A DNA stretch of 64,000 nt from Mycobacterium europaeum (GTDB lineage: Bacteria > Actinomycetota > Actinomycetes > Mycobacteriales > Mycobacteriaceae). A program made the translations under genes and the position numbers. Where the stretch lies: positions 124,001-188,000 of the forward strand of contig NZ_LQOU01000016.1 in assembly GCF_002102155.1 (NCBI RefSeq). Reading direction: 5' to 3'. Below, one piece after another: positions 8,151 through 15,950 of this stretch (position 1 is its first letter; each line of letters begins with the position of its first letter). The notes beneath the pieces were generated by a model that saw only the letters and a list, made by a program, of their open reading frames with translations, was not told the DNA's origin and did no database searches.

Positions 8151-9511
8151 GCGCCGTTCCCCTGCAGATAGTCGGCCCACATGTTCAGCAGCGCGCGCTG
8201 GTTGTGCTCGTTGTAGCCGACCTGCGCGCGGCCCGGCCCGTGGAACGCCTCACCGGTCAGCGGCTCGACGACCGCCGTGCCGTCGGAGAGCAGGCCCATG
8301 CGGCTGTTCAGCAGCAGCCGGCGGGCCATGGCACCGCCGGCGGTGGTGGTCAGCGACACCCAGTTCTCCACGTCGTCTTGCTCGAACATGCCCGTCGAAC
8401 CGAAACACATCAGGTACGCCTTGTACGAGTCCTGTTTGTACTGTGGGGGAGCGGCGGCGTCCACCGCGAACCACGAGCACACCTCGGTTTCGTTCGCGCT
8501 GATCGGCTGCCACAGCCGGATCGAGATGAACGGCAGGGTCTCGTCGGCCCGACCGTCACGCACCTTGGGCCAGTTGTGCACGAAGCTCAGGTTCGGAAAG
8601 CAGGTGGCCGCCGAGATCATGAAACCGTCCTCACCGACCAGGCGCTGCTGTCGCGGCGTCCACACGTCCTTGATCCGGGCGATCATGTCGTCGGGGTAGC
8701 CGACATAGCGCATCCGCTCGTCGAAACCGCCCGGCGGGAGCTTGTAGGTGGTGCCGCCGCCCCGGTGCGCCCAATACGTCGCGCCGTCCTTGCGTTTCTG
8801 CGCCTTCGGCTCGCGAAACAGGCCGATGTCGACGATCGACGCGTGGGTGTGCGGCGTGTGGTACATGTCGCCGGCGAAGTTCTCGGCGCCGATCTTCCAG
8901 TTGGCCTTGATGCGCCAGCGCTGCGGGCCCCGCACTTCCAGCCCCGCAGGGCTCTGCTTGGTGTAGAAGTCCAGGTAGAACCTGAAGTCGCCGAGGAAGT
9001 CTTCGAGCGGTTCGGCTCCCGTGTCCATGCTGATGAACAGCAGACCGTTGTAGCTCGCGAATTTCGGTGCGGGCAGCAAACTTTGGGCATCCTTGGCGAA
9101 CCCGTCCGCGCCGCCATAGGCCTCGCGGTGGAACGGCAGGCCGGTGAGCCGGCCGTCGTTGCGGTAGGTCCAGCCGTGGTACGGGCAGCGGAAGTTGGAC
9201 GCGTTGCCCATCTCCGCGCGGCACACCTGCATGCCGCGGTGCAGGCACATATTGAACAGGGCGCGTACCTGTCCATCCGAGTCGCGACCGATGATGAAGG
9301 AGTCGTCGAGGACCCGGCGCACCACGTAGTCGCCGTCCTGCGGGATTTCGGATTCGTGCGCCACGAACGTCCACGCCCGGCTGAACAGGCGCTCTTTCTC
9401 CAGCGCGAACAGCGCGCCGTCGTTGTAGATGTGCGCGGGGATCATGCCGTCGCGGACGCTGGCGAAGACGGGGTCGAGAACGCCGTCGCGGGTGGCGCGA
9501 TCGACTGTCAC
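8147..9511 (-). CDS. Aromatic-ring-hydroxylating dioxygenase, alpha subunit
   Basis: Catalytic subunit of 454 residues. The Rieske [2Fe-2S] site is seen as CLH and, 17 residues after that His, CPYHGW. The mononuclear iron site is GDMYHTPHTH, with a later acidic ligand in QDDVENW. Size and style fit the biphenyl/phthalate dioxygenase class of actinobacteria. I chose the GTG at 9511, preceded by a GGGATGGGGG ribosome site; a TTG at 9565 in frame would add 18 residues. It leads a five-gene overlapping set. A phthalate-like acid is proposed as substrate only because of the following dehydrogenase, decarboxylase and protocatechuate genes. Confidence 0.87.
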   Translation of the reverse strand: MTVDRATRDGVLDPVFASVRDGMIPAHIYNDGALFALEKERLFSRAWTFVAHESEIPQDGDYVVRRVLDDSFIIGRDSDGQVRALFNMCLHRGMQVCRAEMGNASNFRCPYHGWTYRNDGRLTGLPFHREAYGGADGFAKDAQSLLPAPKFASYNGLLFISMDTGAEPLEDFLGDFRFYLDFYTKQSPAGLEVRGPQRWRIKANWKIGAENFAGDMYHTPHTHASIVDIGLFREPKAQKRKDGATYWAHRGGGTTYKLPPGGFDERMRYVGYPDDMIARIKDVWTPRQQRLVGEDGFMISAATCFPNLSFVHNWPKVRDGRADETLPFISIRLWQPISANETEVCSWFAVDAAAPPQYKQDSYKAYLMCFGSTGMFEQDDVENWVSLTTTAGGAMARRLLLNSRMGLLSDGTAVVEPLTGEAFHGPGRAQVGYNEHNQRALLNMWADYLQGNGA

Positions 9512-9822
9512 GGCGCCCCCATCCCACGCTGTCGTGTCTGCTGTGCAGAGAAACCTTCCGCTCAATAGAATCCCGCATGCACCCGCCCGCGGTCAATCGG
9601 CCGTTGCCGGGCCTGTCACCGGGCCGGATCCATGGCCAGCTTTTTACAAGAATGCTTTGTGGTAATTCACAGGTTGCTGGCAATCATGTGGCCGGAAGGC
9701 CGGGATACGGTGGTCACGTCAGCTCCGCTGCGCATGTGAGCGCGCGGTAACCAAGGGGTAAAACGTTTGATTTTGCGTGCGTTGCCATCGATCGGCGACG
9801 TATCTGAGGGAGGGCTGGTGCC
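9512..9822. other. Divergent intergenic region, dioxygenase/Rieske-DUF2231
   Basis: About 310 bp without a gene separate the divergent dioxygenase and Rieske-DUF2231 genes and must hold both promoters. The central part (about 9640-9700) is markedly more AT-rich than its surroundings and contains short imperfect symmetries such as ACAA-N7-TTGT and TTGC-TG-GCAA. These could be regulator contacts, but none is strong enough to call an operator. Confidence 0.4.
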
Positions 9823-10794
9823 ATGACCGCTCGGTCAGTGGATGCTCGACTGCAAAAGCTCGGATCGCGAGTGGTGTCCGCCATCGGGCGTCAAGAGTGG
9901 CTGGATCGGCCGAGCTATCGGTTCGAACACCTGTTGAGCTTCGCCTTCAACGGCCTGGGCGGCGCCCGCAACACCGTCACCAACGCCTTGCACGGAGTGT
10001 GGCTCGGCCACCCGGTTCACCCGCCGCTGGCGTCGCTGACCAGCGGCGCGCTGGGTACCACCGTCGCGCTCGACGCACTCAGCCTGCTGCCCGGCCAACC
10101 CGCCACCGAGGTGCGCGACGCGTCGAAGTTCGCGTCCCGCGCGCTGGGCGTGGGAATCCTGGCCAGCATCGGCTCCGCCGTCACCGGCGTCACCGATTGG
10201 CAGCACACCCATGAGGCCGACCGCCGGGTCGGCGCCGTGCACGGCCTGGTGAACCTGGCCGCCACCGCGCTCTACGCGCAGTCGTGGTGGGATCGGCGCC
10301 GGGGCCGCCACGGCCGCGGCATCGCCCTCACCGCCCTGGGTTACGGCATCACCGTCGCGGGCAGCTACCTCGGCGGGGCGTTGGTGTTCGAGTCCGGCGT
10401 CGGCATCGACCAGTCGGGCGCGCGGCTGCGCACCACCGAATGGAAGCCCGTGCTGCCCGCGAGCTCGCTGAACGGCAAGCCGGTGCGGGTCGAGGTCGAC
10501 GGGGTGGGCCTGGTGGTCTGCCAGACCAAGCCGGGGGAGGTCGCGGCGTTCGGGGAGCTGTGCCCCCACTTGGCGGCGCCCATGGCCGACGGCTGGATCG
10601 ACCGTGGCCGGCTCGTATGCCCCTGGCACGGTTCGTGGTTCGCGGCCGAGTCCGGAGAGGTGCTGCGCGGCCCGGCGGCGGCCCCGCTGCCGTGCTATCA
10701 GGCGAGGTTGGTCAACGGAATGGTCGAGGTTCGATCGCAACCCGGGCCCGCGCTCGGCGCAGCGGCGGGAATCGGAGAAGGGGAGGGCAAGTGA
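9823..10794 (+). CDS. DUF2231 membrane protein with C-terminal Rieske domain
   Basis: Protein of 323 residues. The N-terminal two thirds form a DUF2231 domain with about four membrane helices, including GHPVHPPLASLTSGALG. The C-terminal 100 residues are a Rieske [2Fe-2S] ferredoxin domain with the ligand sets CPHL and CPWHGSW. It is probably a membrane-anchored electron carrier. It overlaps the hemerythrin gene by 4 bp (GTGA), so the pair probably works together in iron or oxygen chemistry. It lies divergently from a dioxygenase that has no visible ferredoxin, so an electron-donor role is conceivable but unproven. Confidence 0.82.
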   Translation: MTARSVDARLQKLGSRVVSAIGRQEWLDRPSYRFEHLLSFAFNGLGGARNTVTNALHGVWLGHPVHPPLASLTSGALGTTVALDALSLLPGQPATEVRDASKFASRALGVGILASIGSAVTGVTDWQHTHEADRRVGAVHGLVNLAATALYAQSWWDRRRGRHGRGIALTALGYGITVAGSYLGGALVFESGVGIDQSGARLRTTEWKPVLPASSLNGKPVRVEVDGVGLVVCQTKPGEVAAFGELCPHLAAPMADGWIDRGRLVCPWHGSWFAAESGEVLRGPAAAPLPCYQARLVNGMVEVRSQPGPALGAAAGIGEGEGK

Positions 10795-11276
10795 ACGCCT
10801 ACGACGTGCTGAAAGAACACCACATCCTGCTCAAGGGCCTGGGCCGCAAGGTCAGCGAGGCGCCGGTCAACAGCGAGGAGCGGCATGCCCTCTTCGACGA
10901 GATGCTGATCGAACTCGACATCCACTTCCGCATCGAGGACGACCTGTACTACCCGGCCCTCAAAGAGGCCACCAAACTGATCGCGGTGGCCCACGCCGAG
11001 CACCGTCAGGTGGTCGACCAGCTTTCCGTGCTGCTCAAAACCCCGCAGAGCGCGCCGGGTTACGAGGACGAATGGAACTCCTTCAAGACGGTGCTGGAGG
11101 CCCACGCCGACGAGGAGGAGCGCGACCTGATCCCGGCGCCCCCCGAGGTCAAGATCACCGATGCCGAGCTCGAGGAGCTCGGCAACAAGATGGCCGCGAA
11201 AATGGAGCAGTACCGTGGGTCCGCCGTGTACAAGATGCGGACCAAGGGGCGCGCGGCGCTGGTGCGCTCCCTCTAA
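10791..11276 (+). CDS. Hemerythrin-like HHE domain protein
   Basis: Protein of 161 residues with a four-helix hemerythrin (HHE) pattern. Candidate di-iron ligands are in LKEHHILL, IHFRIEDDLYYPAL, HAEHRQVVD and AHADEEERDLIP. Such proteins bind oxygen, nitric oxide or peroxide, or handle iron. The GTG at 10791 overlaps the stop of the Rieske-DUF2231 gene, so both are made from one transcript. The C-terminus is a Lys/Glu-rich helix followed by a basic tail. Family call is firm; the physiological ligand is unknown. Confidence 0.83.
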   Translation: MNAYDVLKEHHILLKGLGRKVSEAPVNSEERHALFDEMLIELDIHFRIEDDLYYPALKEATKLIAVAHAEHRQVVDQLSVLLKTPQSAPGYEDEWNSFKTVLEAHADEEERDLIPAPPEVKITDAELEELGNKMAAKMEQYRGSAVYKMRTKGRAALVRSL

Positions 11277-11336
11277 CCGCAATCGCGCCGCTCATATGCG
11301 CGGCGCACGCGGCCGGCGAGAGTAGCGTCACGGCTC

Positions 11337-12092
11337 ATGACCCCCGAGTGCGCCGCGTCTCAGGGTGACATCACGGCCGAGATCGCCGCCATCGCAGCCC
11401 AATACCGCGGCCCGGAAGCGCAGCCCCGGCTCGACTACCCGCCCTACCGCGGCACCGCCCTGCGCCATCCCACACGCGCGCCGGTGCCGGTCGACCCCGA
11501 AGAGGTCGAACGCTGGGCGCCCTGCTTCGGCCACCGCGACGTGGACCCGCTCGAGGCCGACCTGACGGCCGGTCATCCGGGGCAACCTCTGGGAGAGCGG
11601 ATCATCGTCGCCGGACGGGTGCTCGACGGATCGGGCAAGCCCGTTGCCGGACAGCTTCTCGAGGTCTGGCAAGCCAACGCCGGCGGCCGCTATCGCCACG
11701 AGCGCGACCAGCACCCCGCCCCCCTCGACCCCAACTTCACCGGGGCCGGCCGGTGTCTGACCGGCCCGGACGGCTCGTACCGCTTCGTCACCATCAAGCC
11801 CGGGCCGTACGCCTGGCGCAATCACCACAACGCGTGGCGCCCCGCGCACATCCACTTCTCCGTCTTCGGGACCGCCCTCCCGCAACGCCTGGTCACCCAG
11901 ATGTATTTTCCCGGCGACCCGCTGTTCGACCTGGACCCCATCTTTCAGTCGGTCCTCGACCCCGCCGCGCGTCGACGGCTGATCGCCCGCTACGACCACG
12001 ACCTCACCGAACCGGAGTACGCGACCGGGTACCGCTGGGACATCGTGCTCGCCGGCGCGCGCAAGACCCTGATCGAGGACGACGATGGCTGA
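11337..12092 (+). CDS. pcaH: Protocatechuate 3,4-dioxygenase, beta subunit
   Basis: Intradiol ring-cleavage dioxygenase subunit of 251 residues that carries the iron site. Tyr119, Tyr158, His171 and His173 have the spacing 39, 13 and 2, the same as the known Fe(III) ligands of the Pseudomonas enzyme (Tyr408, Tyr447, His460, His462). It opens protocatechuate to 3-carboxy-cis,cis-muconate. It is followed by pcaG with an 8-bp overlap and then pcaB. The short gap from the hemerythrin gene (60 bp) may hold its own promoter or allow read-through. Identification is strong. Confidence 0.93.
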   Translation: MTPECAASQGDITAEIAAIAAQYRGPEAQPRLDYPPYRGTALRHPTRAPVPVDPEEVERWAPCFGHRDVDPLEADLTAGHPGQPLGERIIVAGRVLDGSGKPVAGQLLEVWQANAGGRYRHERDQHPAPLDPNFTGAGRCLTGPDGSYRFVTIKPGPYAWRNHHNAWRPAHIHFSVFGTALPQRLVTQMYFPGDPLFDLDPIFQSVLDPAARRRLIARYDHDLTEPEYATGYRWDIVLAGARKTLIEDDDG

Positions 12093-12648
12093 ACCCTGTT
12101 GCACCCCAGGGCAAACGGTCGGCCCATTCCTCCACCTCGGATTGGCCTATCCCGGCGACTGTGCAATGGTCGGCCAGGACCATCCACACGCCATCCGGCT
12201 GCGGGGCACCGTCTACGACGGCGCGGGCGAGGGCGTCCCGGACGCGCTGGTCGAGCTCTGGCAGCCCGACGCCGACGGGTGTGTCATCCGTCGGCCCGGC
12301 TCACTGCGCCGCGATCCCGCCACGTTCACCGGGTGGGGGCGCTGTGCGACCAACGCCGCCGGTCGGTACGGCTTCACCACCATCGCGCCCGGCCCTGCGA
12401 ACGCCGCCCGGTCGCCGTTCTTCGCCCTCACCGTGTTCGCGCGGGGCCTGCTGGACCGGCTGTACACCCGCGCATACCTGCCCGACGGCGACCTGGGCGC
12501 CGACCCCCTGCTGGCGGGCCTCGATCCCGGACGCCGCACCACCCTGCTGTGTGCAGCCGAAACTGATTGCCCGGGTTACCGTTTCGACATCCACCTGCAG
12601 GGCGCGCGCGAGACCGTGTTCCTGGCCTATTGGGACGGTGGGAGATGA
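12085..12648 (+). CDS. pcaG: Protocatechuate 3,4-dioxygenase, alpha subunit
   Basis: Partner subunit of 187 residues that shares the intradiol dioxygenase fold (TPGQTVGPFLHLGL at the start, PDALVELWQPDADG in the middle) but lacks the Tyr and His iron ligands, as expected for the alpha chain. The start overlaps the end of pcaH by 8 bp and its stop overlaps the pcaB start by 4 bp (ATGA). The product pairs with PcaH to form the active oligomer. Confidence 0.92.
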   Translation: MAEPCCTPGQTVGPFLHLGLAYPGDCAMVGQDHPHAIRLRGTVYDGAGEGVPDALVELWQPDADGCVIRRPGSLRRDPATFTGWGRCATNAAGRYGFTTIAPGPANAARSPFFALTVFARGLLDRLYTRAYLPDGDLGADPLLAGLDPGRRTTLLCAAETDCPGYRFDIHLQGARETVFLAYWDGGR

Positions 12649-13874
12649 CCAACCTGTTGTGGCCCGGAGACCATCGGGCCGGGGAGCACATGACCGACCG
12701 GGCCCTGCTGGAATCGATGGTCGCGGTGGAATCCGCCTGGCTGGACGCCCTGGCCGCCGCGGGCCTGGCCCCACCCGAGTGCGCCGGCGCCGACCTGCCA
12801 ATGCTGTTGACGCCCAACGATGGTGAGTCCCTGGCGGTTGCCGCCGAGGCCGGCGGCAACCCGGTCATCGGCCTCGTCGCCCTGCTGCGGGAGCGCGCCG
12901 CGCCGGCCGTGGCACCGTGGATTCATCGGGGGCTCACCAGTCAGGACGTGCTCGACACCGGCCTGATGCTCGGCGTGCGCGAGGTCGTGGGGGAGCTGGC
13001 CGCACAGCTCAGGGGTCAAATCTCGACCCTGGCCTACCTGGCCACCCTGCACCGGGGGACGCCCATGGTGGCACGCACCCTCACCCAGCACGCGGCGCCG
13101 ACCACGTTCGGGGCGAAGGCGGCCGGCTGGTGCAACGGCGCCGTCGATGCCGTCGAGAGGTTGGCCGAGGTGGTCTGCCCCATCCAGATCGGCGGGGCGG
13201 CCGGCACATTGGCCGCCAGCACGGAGCTGGCGGCGCTGCTGACCACCGCCGCCGACCCGGCCGCGGTCTCCACCGGCCTGGTGCACGGCGCCGCAACGGC
13301 TTTGGGTTTGGCCCTCCGGCCGCCGTGGCACACCACCCGCTCACCGGTCACCGCGGCAGCCGACGCGTTCGTCGGCTGCACCGACTGCTGGGGCCGGATC
13401 GCCTCGGACGTCGTCACCTTGACCCGTCCGGAGATCGGCGAACTGAGCGAGCCGGGCGGCGCACACCGCGGGGGTTCGTCGTCGATGCCGCACAAGCGGA
13501 ACCCGGTGCTGTCCATCCTCATCCGCCGGGCCGCCCTGTCCGCACCCCAGCTGGCGGCCACCCTGCACACCGCCGCGGCGCTGACCAACGACGAGCGGCC
13601 CGACGGCGCCTGGCACGCTGAATGGGATGCCCTGCGCACCCTGGCCCGGCGCAGCGTCGTCGCCGGATCCCAATGCGGCGAACTTGTGGCGGGGCTGGCG
13701 GTGCACGCCGAGCGGATGTTCGAAAACCTCGACGCGGCAGACGTTTCGGGGGAGCAAGACGCCATCGCCGAGCTGGCGGGCAAGCCGCCGTCGCCGACCT
13801 ACGTCGGCGCGGTCGACCGACTGATCGACGAGAGCCTGGACCGCGCCCGGGCCGCCCTCGCTCAGCGCTGGTAG
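12645..13874 (+). CDS. pcaB: 3-Carboxy-cis,cis-muconate cycloisomerase
   Basis: Fumarase/aspartase-superfamily enzyme of 409 residues with the family signature GGSSSMPHKRNP and the upstream conserved LTSQDVLDTG and TLTQHAAPTTFG blocks. It lactonises the ring-cleavage product made by PcaHG. It is translationally coupled to pcaG. The downstream pathway genes (pcaC, pcaD, thiolase and CoA transferase) are not in the window. Its 3-prime end overlaps the convergent TetR gene by 13 bp. Confidence 0.92.
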   Translation: MTNLLWPGDHRAGEHMTDRALLESMVAVESAWLDALAAAGLAPPECAGADLPMLLTPNDGESLAVAAEAGGNPVIGLVALLRERAAPAVAPWIHRGLTSQDVLDTGLMLGVREVVGELAAQLRGQISTLAYLATLHRGTPMVARTLTQHAAPTTFGAKAAGWCNGAVDAVERLAEVVCPIQIGGAAGTLAASTELAALLTTAADPAAVSTGLVHGAATALGLALRPPWHTTRSPVTAAADAFVGCTDCWGRIASDVVTLTRPEIGELSEPGGAHRGGSSSMPHKRNPVLSILIRRAALSAPQLAATLHTAAALTNDERPDGAWHAEWDALRTLARRSVVAGSQCGELVAGLAVHAERMFENLDAADVSGEQDAIAELAGKPPSPTYVGAVDRLIDESLDRARAALAQRW

Positions 13875-14509
13875 ATGCTGGCCAACCAGATGTGCAGCAA
13901 GGTGTCGATCGCCCGGTCCTCCGGCATCGACTCGTCCTCGGCGGTGAACGTCGCGGCCATTACCCGCTCACTCAACATGTTGAGCGCGACCGACAGCTGC
14001 TCGGCCGGGATGGTGTCGGGGGCGGCGCCCCGACCGCGCTCGGCCTTGATGGCCGCCGTGGTCAGCGAGATCCACCGCTGCATCAGCGCCGACCACAACT
14101 GCCGCACCTCGGGATTGGTCGCCTTCGCCGCGGCGCCCGCCACGGCGACCGCCGGGTGAGAGCCCGACACCTCGAAGAACGCCTCGATGCGCGCCCGCCA
14201 CAGCTCCGCGGGGTCGCCGGACGAGATGCCGCCGAGCGTCCTGAGGGCCGCATGCGCCTTGCTGTTCATCTGGTCGAGCAGCGACAGCACCACCGCGTTC
14301 TTCGATCGGAAATAGAAGTAGAAGGTGGGGCGCGAAATCCCGGCGCCTTTTGCTAGGTCGTCCACGGAAAAGTCGGCGAGCGGGCGCTCCTGCAGCAGGC
14401 GCTCGGCCGTGGCCAGGATCGCCTGCTCGCGGTCGTCGCCCGAATGCGGCGACGACCGGCGGCCCCGCGAGGCATGCAGGTACTTGGTCTGTGTCGGGAG
14501 GTCGGACAC
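13862..14509 (-). CDS. TetR-family regulator, close relative of EthR
   Basis: Regulator of 215 residues. The DNA-binding part contains GDDREQAILATAE and SVDDLAKGAGISRPTFYFYF, which I recall as nearly identical to M. tuberculosis EthR; the ligand domain also keeps EthR-like phrases such as GSHPAVAVAGAAAKAT and LDTLVHIW-type ending. No ethA-like monooxygenase is adjacent, so it may be a paralogue rather than EthR itself. It starts with GTG at 14509. Two direct repeats upstream (14554-14584) may be its own operator. It may control pcaHGB or the dormancy genes; this is not shown. Confidence 0.85.
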   Translation of the reverse strand: MSDLPTQTKYLHASRGRRSSPHSGDDREQAILATAERLLQERPLADFSVDDLAKGAGISRPTFYFYFRSKNAVVLSLLDQMNSKAHAALRTLGGISSGDPAELWRARIEAFFEVSGSHPAVAVAGAAAKATNPEVRQLWSALMQRWISLTTAAIKAERGRGAAPDTIPAEQLSVALNMLSERVMAATFTAEDESMPEDRAIDTLLHIWLASIYQR

Positions 14510-14553
14510 GCCCGTAACTGTTGGGCACGCCCATATACACGAACGAAACTGTT

Positions 14554-14584
14554 GATTAAGTCCAGCAATAATGTCGATTAAGTC
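14554..14584. promoter_or_regulatory. Direct repeat pair upstream of EthR-like gene
   Basis: The nonamer GATTAAGTC occurs at 14554-14562 and again at 14576-14584, a start-to-start distance of 22 bp (two helical turns), in an AT-rich stretch 45 bp upstream of the TetR start. Same-face repeats suit cooperative binding of a TetR dimer array, as known for EthR at its own operator. Autoregulation is inferred. Confidence 0.45.
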
Positions 14585-14661
14585 GGCGCATTCTTCGCCC
14601 GCATCCGCGCATTTGCTGATCTCGCTGCAACGCGCGGGGCCGCCGACGAACGGCCCGGCGA

Positions 14662-14681
14662 TTCGGGACTTCCGCCCCTAC
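14662..14681 (+). promoter_or_regulatory. DosR-box-like site upstream of DUF1876 gene
   Basis: TTCGGGACTTCCGCCCCTAC agrees with the DosR consensus TTSGGGACTWWAGTCCCSAA at about 15 of 20 positions, and all but one of the left ten are right. It ends 71 bp before the DUF1876 start codon. Confidence 0.6.
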
Positions 14682-14752
14682 TCGGGCACAGGCGCGAAGT
14701 GGTCGCATCGATAGCGCCGAGGAAACCATCGGCAACCCGAGGAGATCTGGTG

Positions 14753-15034
14753 ATGACGAACAGCGACGACGGCACCAAGCAATGCCACATCGACGTGCTG
14801 GTCGAAGAGCGCGACGAGCGCACGCGGGCCAAGGCACGACTGTCCTGGGCGGGTAAGACGCTCGTGGGTATCGGCCTGGCGCGACTCGACCCGGCCGACC
14901 CGCCGGTGGCCGCCATCGGCGACGAGCTGGCCATCGCCCGCGCGCTGTCCGATCTGGCGAATCAGCTGTTCGCCGCCACCTCTACCGATATTCAGGCCAG
15001 TACGCACGAACCCGTCACGGGTCTGCATCACTGA
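14753..15034 (+). CDS. DUF1876 protein, Rv1738-like hibernation-associated protein
   Basis: Small protein of 93 residues, the size of M. tuberculosis Rv1738, with the DUF1876 pattern HIDVLVEERDERTRAKARLSW and GIGLARLDPAD. The known structure of Rv1738 resembles hibernation-promoting factor, and the gene is strongly hypoxia-induced through DosR. A GAGGAGATCTG ribosome site lies just upstream of the ATG. A DosR-like box precedes it, and the next gene (27 bp on) is a long hibernation factor, so a ribosome-related dormancy role is likely. Confidence 0.86.
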   Translation: MTNSDDGTKQCHIDVLVEERDERTRAKARLSWAGKTLVGIGLARLDPADPPVAAIGDELAIARALSDLANQLFAATSTDIQASTHEPVTGLHH

Positions 15035-15061
15035 GCGACGCGACGGAAGACGAAAGTCATT

Positions 15062-15865
15062 ATGAGACAACGCCCCGATTTGCCGGCCACCTTCGAGGTC
15101 CGGGTAACGACGCACGGTCAACTGCCCGGTGCCGAGGACTACGCGCGCACCAAGATCGGCGACCTCGGCCCTCTCACCCACGAACCGGTGCTGGACGCCC
15201 ACGTCAGACTGAGTGAGCACGGCGACCCCGCCGTGGCTCGCCGGGTGATCGCTCAGGCGAACCTCGACGTCAACGGCCGGCCGGTGCGTGCGCAGGTCGA
15301 GGGCACCACCGCGCGGGAGGCGATCGATCGGCTCGAGGCGCGACTGCGCCGCCAACTGGAGCGCGCCGCCGAGCACTGGGAGGCCAAACGGGGCGGTGTG
15401 CCCCGCCGCGGTCCGCATGAATGGCGGCACGAAAGCGACCCGACGAACCGGCCGAAGTACTACCCGAGGCCGGAAAGCGAACGCCGCATCATGCGGCACA
15501 AGTCATACAGCCTGCCGACCTGCACGGTCGAAGAGGCCGCGTACGAGATGGAACAGCTCGACTACGACTTCCACCTCTTCACCGAGGAGGTCACACGGCA
15601 GGACAGCGTGATCTATCGCGGCGGGCCGACCGAATACCGCCTGGCGCAGGTCGATCCGACCGCCGGCGACGAGTTGGCGCCCTTGAATTTGCCGCTGACC
15701 GTCAGTCCGCAGCCGGCGCCTCGGCTGGATGTCGAGCAGGCCATCGAGCGAATCGGGTTGCTCGGCCTGCCCTTCCTGTTCTTCGTCGACGCCGCCCGTG
15801 ACCGTGGCAGCGTGCTGTATCACCGCTACGACGGACACTACGGCCTGATCACACCGGCCGGCTGA
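15062..15865 (+). CDS. Long ribosome hibernation factor, Rv0079-like
   Basis: Protein of 267 residues related to HPF/RaiA. Residues 1-115 are the ribosome-binding S30AE domain (TFEVRVTTHGQLPG, DAHVRLSEHGD, VRAQVEGTTAREAIDRLEARL). After a linker, two copies of the C-terminal dimerisation-type module appear: one at about 160-205 (YEMEQLDYDFHLFTEE) and one at about 222-265 (IERIGLLGLPFLFFVDA, ending DGHYGLITPAG). The M. tuberculosis relative Rv0079 is a DosR-controlled translation inhibitor. It shares a transcript with the DUF1876 gene. A weaker box-like sequence (15044-15063) overlaps its start. Confidence 0.88.
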   Translation: MRQRPDLPATFEVRVTTHGQLPGAEDYARTKIGDLGPLTHEPVLDAHVRLSEHGDPAVARRVIAQANLDVNGRPVRAQVEGTTAREAIDRLEARLRRQLERAAEHWEAKRGGVPRRGPHEWRHESDPTNRPKYYPRPESERRIMRHKSYSLPTCTVEEAAYEMEQLDYDFHLFTEEVTRQDSVIYRGGPTEYRLAQVDPTAGDELAPLNLPLTVSPQPAPRLDVEQAIERIGLLGLPFLFFVDAARDRGSVLYHRYDGHYGLITPAG

Positions 15866-15887
15866 CACCGACAGACCAACTGAATCC

Positions 15888-15924
15888 GCGGCGGTCCCGG
15901 CATCCCCCCGTCCGGGACCGCCGC
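15888..15924. terminator. Bidirectional hairpin terminator
   Basis: A perfect 13-bp stem (15888-15900 with 15912-15924) and an 11-base loop lie between the stops of the hibernation factor gene and the convergent phosphoribosyltransferase-hydrolase gene. An outer 8-bp repeat, TGAATCCG (15881-15888) and CGGATTCA (15946-15953), frames it symmetrically. Confidence 0.7.
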
Positions 15925-15950
15925 CCCAAACCTTCGGGCTGTGAACGGAT

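Noticed and set aside
9640..9700. IclR or other operator upstream of the dioxygenase operon
   Set aside because: Only short imperfect symmetries were found in the AT-rich stretch, below what I would call a site.
15044..15063. DosR box overlapping the HPF-type gene start
   Set aside because: About 11 of 20 positions match, but it overlaps the start codon inside a two-gene operon that already has a better box upstream; probably chance or a secondary site.
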